DNA from: SpSt-28 sp044343155
GTDB taxonomy: Archaea > Aenigmatarchaeota > Aenigmatarchaeia > CG10238-14 > SpSt-28
Length of the DNA: 13,520 bases
Direction: 5' to 3'
NCBI GenBank assembly: GCA_044343155.1
Contig: JAVZSS010000019.1
Span: 1-13,520 of the forward strand
Positions 6,351 to 13,253 of this stretch are shown piece by piece. A model generated the notes under the pieces. It worked only from the letters and a program-made list of their open reading frames with translations, did no database searches and was not told the origin of the DNA. The translations under genes and the position numbers were made by a program. How positions within the stretch are numbered: position 1 is the stretch's first letter; every line of letters begins with the position of its first letter.

Positions 6351-8222
6351 TCAACTAGCAAATTCTTTAAATTGAGAAGCTAAGAAAGAACCAATACCTA
6401 AAGCAATAACAAATGAAACAAATGTATAAATTATAAAAGAAATTATAAGAGTTTTTCCTATTTCATAACTTTTTCTAATTGTGTTTTCACCAAACAAAAT
6501 TTCACTATTTAAATAAGAAATTATTAAAACTATTTCAATAAGATAAAAACCTACTAAAAGATGAAAATGGAAGAAAGGAATATTTAATTTAAAAGATGAA
6601 AAAAGTGGGAAAGGAATATATGATTTTGGTTGTGTTTGATTAAATATTCCACCTGTTTCTACCGTAATTTCCATAAAGCCAAATATATAACTTACAATAG
6701 CAAAGAGTCCGATTACTATTCCTCCTACAATTGGAGCTAAGACTTTACTTTGAAGCTCCATTTCTGAAATTATATCAGCCAAAATTTCTCTAGAGCTTTT
6801 ATCAACTTCTAGTACTGAAGATAAAAAATCTGAAATAGATTTGGATGCTAAAGAAAGGTATAACCCACCTTTTTTAGATATATCAAAAACTACTTTTATC
6901 ATAGCATTTATTATTTTTGATGGATATTTGTTAAATAATCCGTGCTCTTTATCAAAAAATACCTCTTCTAAGGTTTTGCCACTAACTTTTTGAAATGAAA
7001 TAGCTTCATAAAAAAGTTTATATGATTTCATATTAGACAATCTGGATAATAAATCTACAAATAGTTTTTCTATTGACTTTCCAGTCTTAGATATTATTGA
7101 AATCTCTAATAAAACTTGAGGCAATTCTTCTTCCATTTCTACAATTTCTTTATTTCTCTCTAAGAAAAAGTAAGATGGAATAATAAGAAAGTTAGCTAGA
7201 GCAATAAAAATGAAGAAAATTATTATATAGGAATATAGAAAATTAAAATTTGAAAATCTACTTTCTAGTTGAGGTGAATTAAATAAGAGAAGGAAAGAAA
7301 CAAAAAAGAAAATTAAGGAAATTATTACAATTTTTTTTCTTAAATCTATATAACTCACTAAGCTTTCTATATTTATTTGATGAAAAGAAGATGTCCTTGT
7401 AAAATAGTATTTTAAAGAAATAAACAACAAAGTTAAGGGAAGAGAAATATTGAAAAAGAAGGCTAAAGCTGGAAAATTACCTATTTCTGGAATAAATATA
7501 ATCAACATTGGTAAAAACAAAAGAGAAAGAAGGGGAAGTAAAATACCAAAAGCATTTATTATTCTTAGTGGTGTTTTCATTTCTATAACGTATTCTTTCA
7601 TTCTCCTCTTAGAATGATCAACCATTATCCTAATAGCTTCTCTTAAATATTCATCTGGATTAGGAGAAAGTAGAGAAGAACGTAACAAAGAAAGAGCTTC
7701 AACAAATTCTTGACTTTCATATCTCCATTTATTAGTAAGTTTATTCAAGCCCTCCTCCACAGAATATATTTTTTTCATTTTAAGTTCCCAAGAAATTCTT
7801 TTCAAATCCTTTCCTAAAGGTCCTCTTAAGTTTTGTGCCGCAAAATCAAGAGCAATTTCCATATTTCTATAGGTTTGTAAAGAAATTGCCATATAAACTA
7901 TACACATCATCATTTCCGAATTGGCTCGAACCCTTACAAACCTACAATAAGAAGAAGGAAAGTTTAGCAAAAAGTAGAAAAGTATAGAAGAAAAAATTAA
8001 TGAAGAAAAAATTAACGGTAAAGACAATATCTTAAAAATATAAAACAAAAAAAAGAAAAAAATAGACAAAAATAGAGGAAGATAAATAGAGGTGGAAAAA
8101 ACGCCTTTTGGAGTTACATTCAATTCACTAAACTCTATTTCTTCTTTATATTTTTTTTCCAAATCTTTTGGTAAAATTATTGGAAACTTCTCAAAAAAAT
8201 TGCAAATCCTTTCATACATCAT
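6351..8222 (-). CDS. FlaJ/TadC-like platform protein, two T2SSF domains, 623 aa
   Basis: This is the inner-membrane platform of a type II secretion/type IV pilus/archaellum-like machine, the part that the assembly ATPase is expected to drive. About nine hydrophobic segments are visible, near residues 42-62, 67-88, 222-244, 252-270, 298-314, 329-353, 495-518, 552-571 and 590-611. Two cytoplasmic helical regions have T2SSF character: one near 97-215 (with R-A-N-S-E-M and G-P-L-G-K-D-L) and one near 362-490 (E-E-E-L-P-Q-V-L-L-E-I followed by S-K-T-G-K-S-I). Each ends in a membrane segment, giving the duplicated form seen in archaeal FlaJ-like proteins. The ATG overlaps the ATPase stop by 4 nt. 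The family assignment is firm; which appendage it serves is not shown. No FlaF, FlaG or FlaH homologue is visible here. Confidence 0.9.
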   Translation of the reverse strand: MMYERICNFFEKFPIILPKDLEKKYKEEIEFSELNVTPKGVFSTSIYLPLFLSIFFFFLFYIFKILSLPLIFSSLIFSSILFYFLLNFPSSYCRFVRVRANSEMMMCIVYMAISLQTYRNMEIALDFAAQNLRGPLGKDLKRISWELKMKKIYSVEEGLNKLTNKWRYESQEFVEALSLLRSSLLSPNPDEYLREAIRIMVDHSKRRMKEYVIEMKTPLRIINAFGILLPLLSLLFLPMLIIFIPEIGNFPALAFFFNISLPLTLLFISLKYYFTRTSSFHQINIESLVSYIDLRKKIVIISLIFFFVSFLLLFNSPQLESRFSNFNFLYSYIIIFFIFIALANFLIIPSYFFLERNKEIVEMEEELPQVLLEISIISKTGKSIEKLFVDLLSRLSNMKSYKLFYEAISFQKVSGKTLEEVFFDKEHGLFNKYPSKIINAMIKVVFDISKKGGLYLSLASKSISDFLSSVLEVDKSSREILADIISEMELQSKVLAPIVGGIVIGLFAIVSYIFGFMEITVETGGIFNQTQPKSYIPFPLFSSFKLNIPFFHFHLLVGFYLIEIVLIISYLNSEILFGENTIRKSYEIGKTLIISFIIYTFVSFVIALGIGSFLASQFKEFAS

Positions 8223-10387
8223 CTTTTCAAACCTTCCTTAAACCATTCCAACCATTTTTCATAAACATAATTATTATCTAAAAAACCTTTTTCCATTAGA
8301 GATTTTTCCATTAGAGAATAAAACATTTCATTAGCTTCGATAACACGATCTGCTTCAAGTATATCCATTCTATTATATTTTTCTGCAAACTCCAACATAG
8401 TTTGTTTTATTTTTCCTCTTAGTAAAATATTTTCCCAAACTTTATCCCAATTTCCTTGCCATTCTTTAACTCTTTTACTTATTTCATTTAAAATTTCAGA
8501 TTCTCCATTTAACAAAGTTTCTGTAGGCTTCAATGTATCTTCTTTTGCAGAATAAACCATTAAGGGAACAAAAGCACCCTCTTTCCAAGGATCCTCTTTC
8601 CACTTTTTTCTAACTTCAACTACTTCAATCACTCTCCTGAATCTTCTTATACCATCTGGAGTTTTTAGCATATTAGCAATTACTATTATATCCAATGCCT
8701 TAAAACTCGTTGAAACTAAACCCAAATCATTAACGACCCTATCATAAACTCCATAAGCTGATTCCGCGTGGATTGTTCCAGCAACAAGATTAGCTAAAGC
8801 TCCAACTCTCATAGCTTCAAATAACACTGTTGATTCTCTACTCCTAACTTCTCCTACAATTAAAACAGAATCTCCTAACCTTAAAGCAGTTCTAAGTGCT
8901 TCTTCAGGAGCTAACTCTGTTTCTACATGTGTTATAACGCTTCTACATTTTAAATGTTGAATATTATAACCCAAATTTTTATAAACATCTATAGGAAGCT
9001 CTGGCGTATCTTCCAAAACAATTATTCTATACTTTCTAGGTAATTCTAGTATCATAGAAGAAAGCAAACTCGTTTTTCCTGAACCTCTTCCACCAGCAAT
9101 AAGTATAGATCTTCCACCATTTATAATAAAATTTAACAAACCAGCAAAAAGAGGGTTAAAATACTTAGATTTTAAAAAAAGGGGGAAAGTCCATGCAGAA
9201 TCTCTATGTCTTCTAAATGCAAATGCTAAACCACTTTGAGAAAGAGTCCTTGTTATTGCAGCTACTCTTGCCCTACCAAATGGAAGGAATAATTCAGCAT
9301 CTAAAACTGGATTTGCTTCATCTAAAGGTCTACCAGAATATAACCTTAGTTTAGATGCCCAAGATTCTGCTTCTTCTATTGTTAAAGATATATTTGTTTC
9401 ACATTCTCCATAATCAGAATGATTTATAAAAACTGGAGAAGAGCCAATAGGAGCATTAACATATATATCTTGAATTTTATCATCTTGAAGCAAAACCTCC
9501 AATACGCCAAAACCAACAGTATGCCTAAGCAAAATTTCTATTAAATTGTTAATCTGAGAAGTTGAAATGTTAATATCTTTTTGAGAAATAACTTCTTTCA
9601 TGATTTTTTCTATTTTTTCTTTTACAACCTTTCTAAGTACTTCAAAATTATATTCTGTACCAATCTCTAGACTTCCTAATCTCTTTTTACTTTCCTCTAG
9701 TACAGTATTTTCTTCTTCAGAAATCAAAAACTCTTTCATAAAAATATAATAATAAACTTTTGTTCCAACGGTAGAAGAATATATCTCAACTTTTGTTCCA
9801 TCTTTTAAATAATATCTCTCTTCCAAAACCGAATTTGGTGGCGGTAAAAGAGTAAACTTAGTAGACATGAAGTAGGGCTTAATCAATGGATTAAAAATTT
9901 TTCTATAAATTTCTCTTCCACTTACCCAAACTGAAAAATTTTTATTAGAAATTGCATAGCTCACAATTTTTGTTTTTTCTAACTTCTCCTTCAATACCTT
10001 TAAAAATTCCTCTTTATAACCTCTATCTTCACATTTTTTAAGCTCAGATATTATTTTTACATAACATTGTATAGCATCAGATAAAAGCAAATTCAATATA
10101 TTTTTAGTTATTTCCCTATATTTTGGATAGAAATTTAATCTATAAGCACCCAATTCACTTACTGCAAATCTATATATTTCTGCTATTTCTTTCAAAATTT
10201 TAACTTCTTCTGGTCCATATTCAATTTCTCTTACCCCTCTAATAGTAATCCTATTTACATATTCCTTTTCACTTAAAGTTGAAATAACAAAACTCATAAC
10301 TTCTGGATAATCTTCAATAGTATAAAATATTCCAACTTGAGTTGGTGTAAGAATTAATATATCATCTTTAACTTCAACTGAAAACAT
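8219..10387 (-). CDS. Type II/IV secretion (pilus assembly) ATPase, FlaI/TadA-like, 722 aa
   Basis: This is a cytoplasmic hexameric-type ATPase that powers assembly or secretion through the platform protein. The catalytic half starts near residue 280 with the family signature S-G-R-P-L-D-E-A-N-P and a conserved A-F-A-F-R-R-H-R stretch. Walker A is GGRGSGKT (432-439), the Asp box is LEDTPE (458-463), the Walker B region VLIVGEVRSRE (508-518) has Glu513, and the His box is GTIHAES (537-543). Key residues are intact. About 270 residues of N-terminal domain and a 120-residue C-terminal tail make it longer than a typical FlaI (about 550 aa). The tail contains a perfect 15-nt duplication (SLMEK twice). 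No SD precedes the start. A TATA-like box at 10406-10415 fits a leaderless transcript. It heads the minus-strand array. Confidence 0.95.
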   Translation of the reverse strand: MFSVEVKDDILILTPTQVGIFYTIEDYPEVMSFVISTLSEKEYVNRITIRGVREIEYGPEEVKILKEIAEIYRFAVSELGAYRLNFYPKYREITKNILNLLLSDAIQCYVKIISELKKCEDRGYKEEFLKVLKEKLEKTKIVSYAISNKNFSVWVSGREIYRKIFNPLIKPYFMSTKFTLLPPPNSVLEERYYLKDGTKVEIYSSTVGTKVYYYIFMKEFLISEEENTVLEESKKRLGSLEIGTEYNFEVLRKVVKEKIEKIMKEVISQKDINISTSQINNLIEILLRHTVGFGVLEVLLQDDKIQDIYVNAPIGSSPVFINHSDYGECETNISLTIEEAESWASKLRLYSGRPLDEANPVLDAELFLPFGRARVAAITRTLSQSGLAFAFRRHRDSAWTFPLFLKSKYFNPLFAGLLNFIINGGRSILIAGGRGSGKTSLLSSMILELPRKYRIIVLEDTPELPIDVYKNLGYNIQHLKCRSVITHVETELAPEEALRTALRLGDSVLIVGEVRSRESTVLFEAMRVGALANLVAGTIHAESAYGVYDRVVNDLGLVSTSFKALDIIVIANMLKTPDGIRRFRRVIEVVEVRKKWKEDPWKEGAFVPLMVYSAKEDTLKPTETLLNGESEILNEISKRVKEWQGNWDKVWENILLRGKIKQTMLEFAEKYNRMDILEADRVIEANEMFYSLMEKSLMEKGFLDNNYVYEKWLEWFKEGLKR
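8288..8317 (-). repeat. Perfect 15-nt tandem duplication in the ATPase tail
   Basis: The 15-nt unit at plus-strand 8288-8302 is repeated exactly and contiguously at 8303-8317. It adds one in-frame copy of SLMEK in the C-terminal tail of the ATPase, away from the catalytic motifs. Confidence 0.85.
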
Positions 10388-10415
10388 ATTAATTGTTTAG
10401 AAATGAAATAAATAT
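10388..10415. promoter_or_regulatory. 28-nt divergent promoter region
   Basis: This is the whole spacer between the minus-strand ATPase and the plus-strand coiled-coil gene. For the minus gene, ATATATTTAT (10406-10415) is centred about 24 nt upstream of its ATG. For the plus gene, ATATTAATT (10386-10394) is centred 26 nt upstream of its ATG and overlaps the ATPase start codon. Neither gene has an SD, so both may be leaderless. The assignment rests on spacing in A+T-rich DNA. Confidence 0.5.
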
Positions 10416-10781
10416 ATGGTTATGATTGGAGAAGAGCTAGGAAGAAGAATTAGAAATTTAGAAATGAAAGTAGAAAGATTTGAATCAAAAATTGGAGAAT
10501 TAGAAAGAAAAATTGTAGAAATGGCTGAAGAAATTAAAATAACCAAAGAATTTATGGAAAAAAAATATGAAAATATTTGGAAAGAAATGGAAGAATTAAA
10601 AAAGTGGAAAAGGGAAATGGAAGAAAAATTAAATCAATACGTTAAAGTAAGTGAGATAGAGAAACTAAAAACAATGTTGGAAATATTTAATCCTCTTAAA
10701 TCTTCTTTTATAACTAGAGAAGAGTTAAAAATGGAGCTTGAAAACCTATTAAACCAATTTAAATCAGCAAAACAAGAATAA
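10416..10781 (+). CDS. Coiled-coil protein, 121 aa
   Basis: This is a soluble, highly charged, helical protein with a heptad-like pattern of Leu/Ile/Met from about residue 8 to 75 (for example R-I-R-N-L-E-M-K-V-E-R-F-E), a proline-containing break near 92, and a second short helix to the end. It has no membrane segment and no cysteine. The start could be Met1 (10416) or Met3 (10422), with no SD to decide. It diverges from the secretion ATPase across 28 nt and is followed after 2 nt by another coiled-coil gene. I do not recognise a family. A cytoplasmic scaffold next to the ATPase, comparable in role to the FlaC/D/E proteins of euryarchaeal archaella, is a guess from context. No FlaCE signature is visible. 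Confidence 0.8.
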   Translation: MVMIGEELGRRIRNLEMKVERFESKIGELERKIVEMAEEIKITKEFMEKKYENIWKEMEELKKWKREMEEKLNQYVKVSEIEKLKTMLEIFNPLKSSFITREELKMELENLLNQFKSAKQE

Positions 10782-10783
10782 TT

Positions 10784-11398
10784 ATGGCTCTCCCATTTTT
10801 AAAAACAAAAAAAGCTCCACCAATAGAAAGAGTTAAAGAACTAATATCAAAAGGTTTTTCTGAAATAGAGGTAATTGATATACTAAGAAAAGAAGGATAT
10901 TCTCCAGATGAAATAGACTTAGCTTTATCTAATGTATTAAAAGAAACTATAGAAAAGAGTGTTGTAAAAAAAGAAGAGGAAAAAAAGGAAGAAGGAAGTA
11001 AGAAAAAAGAAGAAGTACAAACTCAAGAAATTAAAACCCCTCAAGAAACTTCACAATATCCTTTTCAATATATTAATCTTGAGGATTATTTTAACTATAT
11101 CGATTACTTAATACAAAATAGAGTTTCAGAAGTTACAAATCAAATAAAGTTATTGGAAACCAAATACTCACAGCTAGAACAAAAATTAAATAATATAATA
11201 GAAGAAACTAGAGCGTATTCCTCAAAAGAAAGTAAATTAGAAAGGGAAATAATGTCTAACTTTAAAATTTTGCAAGACGGAATGAAAGAACTTACAAAAA
11301 AAATTGAAACGGTAGAAGAAATACTAAAAGAAGTTTTACCAACTTTAATAGAATCTGTTAGAACTCTTTCTCAAATCATAAGAAAACAACAATCTTAA
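10784..11398 (+). CDS. Helical-hairpin (UBA-like) plus coiled-coil protein, 204 aa
   Basis: Three parts are visible. Residues 14-52 form a small helical module (V-K-E-L-I-S-K-G-F-S-E-I-E-V, then L-R-K-E-G-Y-S-P-D-E-I-D-L-A-L), which resembles UBA-like three-helix folds and is probably a protein-binding module. Residues 60-85 are a Lys/Glu-rich flexible linker. Residues 108-200 are a long coiled coil. It lacks membrane segments and is presumably cytoplasmic. It starts 2 nt after the previous coiled-coil gene without an SD, so the two are likely cotranscribed and may form a complex. Sitting beside the secretion ATPase and before two polytopic membrane proteins, it may act as an adaptor or scaffold at the membrane. 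That role is inference; no named family is claimed. Confidence 0.8.
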   Translation: MALPFLKTKKAPPIERVKELISKGFSEIEVIDILRKEGYSPDEIDLALSNVLKETIEKSVVKKEEEKKEEGSKKKEEVQTQEIKTPQETSQYPFQYINLEDYFNYIDYLIQNRVSEVTNQIKLLETKYSQLEQKLNNIIEETRAYSSKESKLEREIMSNFKILQDGMKELTKKIETVEEILKEVLPTLIESVRTLSQIIRKQQS

Positions 11399-11421
11399 AT
11401 TAACTAAAAATAAATTATATT

Positions 11422-11955
11422 ATGAATGACATAAGCGTTCTAATAGTAAATAAGCTTTTATCTATGGGATTTTTGAACATACTAGTTTTTTTACTTTCAA
11501 TGGCAGTAGTCTATGCAATATTAAAAAATAAAAAACTACTTGGAGATAATCCAGTTATAAATGCTATTGTAGCTTTTTCAGTTTCATTTTTCGTTTTCGC
11601 TTTTCCAATAATTTCTGGTATAAACATTATTTCACCACTTTCCACTTTTATAACACAAGCTTTCGTAATAGGAATTGTATTTTTCTTAGGAATCCTTATG
11701 GCAAGCATATTTTATCCAAATATATTGAAATTCCTTGAAGAAGCATTTAAAAGTAGAAACGTATTGTTTGGAATGATTGCCCTTTCCTTAGCTTTATTTG
11801 TAACAAGTGGTCTAATTTCTATAGTATTTTATTCACCACCAGGTAAACCCCCCACACCTTCACCTTCAACCGACATTTCATTATTAGTTTCTGGATTACT
11901 AATCGTTTTTATTATACTACTAATAGCAAGCCATATCTCAAGAGGTGAAAAATAA
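11422..11955 (+). CDS. Five-helix membrane protein, paralogue 1, 177 aa
   Basis: Five hydrophobic segments are visible near residues 17-34, 46-66, 79-97, 114-136 and 153-171, with a Pro-rich loop at 138-148 (S-P-P-G-K-P-P-T-P-S-P) before the last. The second segment contains N-P-V-I-N-A-I-V-A-F and ends A-F-P-I-I-S-G, which aligns with the next gene's protein. The two are therefore diverged tandem duplicates with the same topology. The gene follows the coiled-coil gene by 23 nt with no SD, so it may have its own promoter in the A+T-rich spacer or be read through. The family is not recognised and no catalytic motif is visible. Position suggests a membrane partner of the secretion/pilus machine. 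Confidence 0.82.
   Translation: MNDISVLIVNKLLSMGFLNILVFLLSMAVVYAILKNKKLLGDNPVINAIVAFSVSFFVFAFPIISGINIISPLSTFITQAFVIGIVFFLGILMASIFYPNILKFLEEAFKSRNVLFGMIALSLALFVTSGLISIVFYSPPGKPPTPSPSTDISLLVSGLLIVFIILLIASHISRGEK
11942..11948 (+). promoter_or_regulatory. Strong Shine-Dalgarno for paralogue 2
   Basis: GAGGTGA matches the anti-SD over seven bases and lies 6 nt before the ATG at 11955, inside the end of paralogue 1. Paralogue 1 itself has no SD, so the two copies are probably translated by different initiation modes. Confidence 0.75.
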
Positions 11956-12500
11956 TGACTTCATTTCTTCAAAATGTAATAATAAGGTTGAATCAGCTTG
12001 GTTTTTTTGCATTTTTACCATTTGTTTTGACTGCAGCAATAATATATGGTTTACTTAGAAGGTCTAAAATATTTGGAGAACCAGAAAAAAATACTGCAGT
12101 AAATGCAACAGTAGCTTTAGTTTCTGCTTTTATGGTATGGGCATATCCTATATTGACTGGAACTAGTGTAGAAGATTATCAAAGGATGTACTCAGAATTC
12201 TTTTATAGAGGAACAATGGCCTCTCTCTTTCTTATTTTCGGTATAGCAATGATTAGTGTGTTTTCAGAAACTCTTGGAATAAAAATCGAATTTTCTAAAC
12301 AAAACAAAATGTTTATTGGAATAGTAGTTAGTATATTTTTATTCCTTTCTTTACTTCTTTCTTCAGTTATTTTTAAAGAATTTCAAACGAATATTTTAAC
12401 AGAGGAAAATAAAGATTTGATATTTTCGATAGTATTTTTAGTAATCTTTATAGGAATAATAATTGGAGTAGTAGTATATACGGGAAGAGAAAAATCTTAA
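11955..12500 (+). CDS. Five-helix membrane protein, paralogue 2, 181 aa
   Basis: Five hydrophobic segments lie near residues 17-34, 48-67, 85-103, 119-139 and 155-175, matching the previous gene. Shared positions include L-G-F near 15-17, the basic loop R-R-S-K-I-F-G-E-P at 35-43, and N-A-T-V-A-L with A-Y-P-I-L-T-G at 50-69. The ATG overlaps the preceding TAA as TAATG. A strong SD, GAGGTGA (11942-11948), is 6 nt upstream, so translation is coupled and probably efficient. The stop shares TTAA with the convergent diphthine synthase gene. The function is unknown. The paired arrangement suggests a heteromeric membrane complex, possibly associated with the neighbouring pilus-type machine. Confidence 0.82.
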   Translation: MTSFLQNVIIRLNQLGFFAFLPFVLTAAIIYGLLRRSKIFGEPEKNTAVNATVALVSAFMVWAYPILTGTSVEDYQRMYSEFFYRGTMASLFLIFGIAMISVFSETLGIKIEFSKQNKMFIGIVVSIFLFLSLLLSSVIFKEFQTNILTEENKDLIFSIVFLVIFIGIIIGVVVYTGREKS

Positions 12501-13225
12501 ATCTTAAAATTCTCTAAATATTCTTTTTCAGAAAAATGAAGCTTTCCCAAAACTATAATTACTGCCGGCAAATCCAAATTTAATTCTAAAAATTTGAAAG
12601 CTTTACCATAAAATATTTTACTTTTTTTAGTTCCTAAACAAGAAGCAACAACAACCTCTTCATTTTCATCCAAGGCCCCAATTTCTATCAAAAATTTTAC
12701 CGCGTCCTTTACTTCTAAAAACCTATTTCTTTCTATATCTATATCTAAAAGACAAACTACATGACCCTCTCTATTCTTTAAATAATTTTTAATTGAGCTA
12801 AAATCGTTACATCTATCTTTAAATGGAATAGTAATTATTTTACAAATTTTATAAAAATGAATTCCTGTTTCTCCAATTGCGGAAATTACTGAAGAATTAT
12901 GTAAAATTTTATATTCTACTTTTTTCTTTAAACATTCAGAAATTAAAGATAAATGTGTTGTTGCAAAAAGTGGATCTCCAGGAACAAAAACAATTACATT
13001 TTTTTCCTTTGCTTCTTCAACAATTTTATAACTTTCCTCTTCTAAATCTTTTCTTCCAAGCAAACATATTTCTTTTCCTATCATTTTTTTCAAATTTCCC
13101 AAATTACCAAACCATATACTAGTATAATTTTCCATATAAATCTTATCAGCATTTTTGGCCTCTTCTATTTCTTCTAGTGTTAAAGATTTTTCATCATTCA
13201 AACCTAATCCTGCCAATATTAACAT
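12497..13225 (-). CDS. dph5: Diphthine synthase (SAM-dependent, EF-2 modification)
   Basis: This enzyme methylates the modified histidine of elongation factor 2 with S-adenosylmethionine to make diphthine, on the path to diphthamide, in the cytoplasm. Family signatures are all present: GLGLND (6-11), E-N-Y-T-S (32-36), the SAM-site loop PGDPL (82-86) with A-T-T-H (88-91), HNSSV (109-113), and the C-terminal L-P-A-V-I-I-V with G-K-L-H-F (219-231). Its 242 residues are slightly shorter than the usual 255-270. The ATG at 13225 has no SD; a TATA-like TTAAAAAT lies about 26 nt upstream across the start codon of the divergent trm5 gene. The 3' end overlaps the convergent membrane-protein gene by four bases. 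Assignment is confident. Confidence 0.96.
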   Translation of the reverse strand: MLILAGLGLNDEKSLTLEEIEEAKNADKIYMENYTSIWFGNLGNLKKMIGKEICLLGRKDLEEESYKIVEEAKEKNVIVFVPGDPLFATTHLSLISECLKKKVEYKILHNSSVISAIGETGIHFYKICKIITIPFKDRCNDFSSIKNYLKNREGHVVCLLDIDIERNRFLEVKDAVKFLIEIGALDENEEVVVASCLGTKKSKIFYGKAFKFLELNLDLPAVIIVLGKLHFSEKEYLENFKI

Positions 13226-13253
13226 AAATTATTTTATAAAAAAACAATTTTTA
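13226..13253. promoter_or_regulatory. 28-nt divergent promoter region of dph5 and trm5
   Basis: This is the complete spacer between two divergent genes without SD sites. TATA-like elements at the expected distance fall over the partner's start: CATAAATTA (13223-13231) for the plus gene and, on the minus strand, CATTAAAAAT (13247-13256) for dph5. A 10-bp palindrome TTTTATAAAA (13232-13241) sits between them but is too close to both starts to be a standard TATA box for either. Confidence 0.45.

Noticed and set aside
351..10387. Calling the locus a canonical archaellum operon
   Set aside because: Only the ATPase and platform families are shared. No archaellin or FlaF, FlaG or FlaH can be recognised here.
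11511..11708. 65-aa minus-strand frame inside the first five-helix gene
   Set aside because: Antisense shadow of a membrane-protein gene with a consistent paralogue, and no signals of its own.
12490..12510. Terminator between the convergent genes
   Set aside because: The genes overlap at TTAA and no T-rich tract or stem lies free of coding sequence.
12877..13122. 81-aa plus-strand frame inside dph5
   Set aside because: dph5 is certain from its motifs; this frame is its complement and is low-complexity Leu/Phe/Gln.
13232..13241. Palindrome TTTTATAAAA as a shared TATA box
   Set aside because: Its centre is only about 12 and 18 nt from the two start codons, too close for a TATA box unless the true starts lie further downstream.
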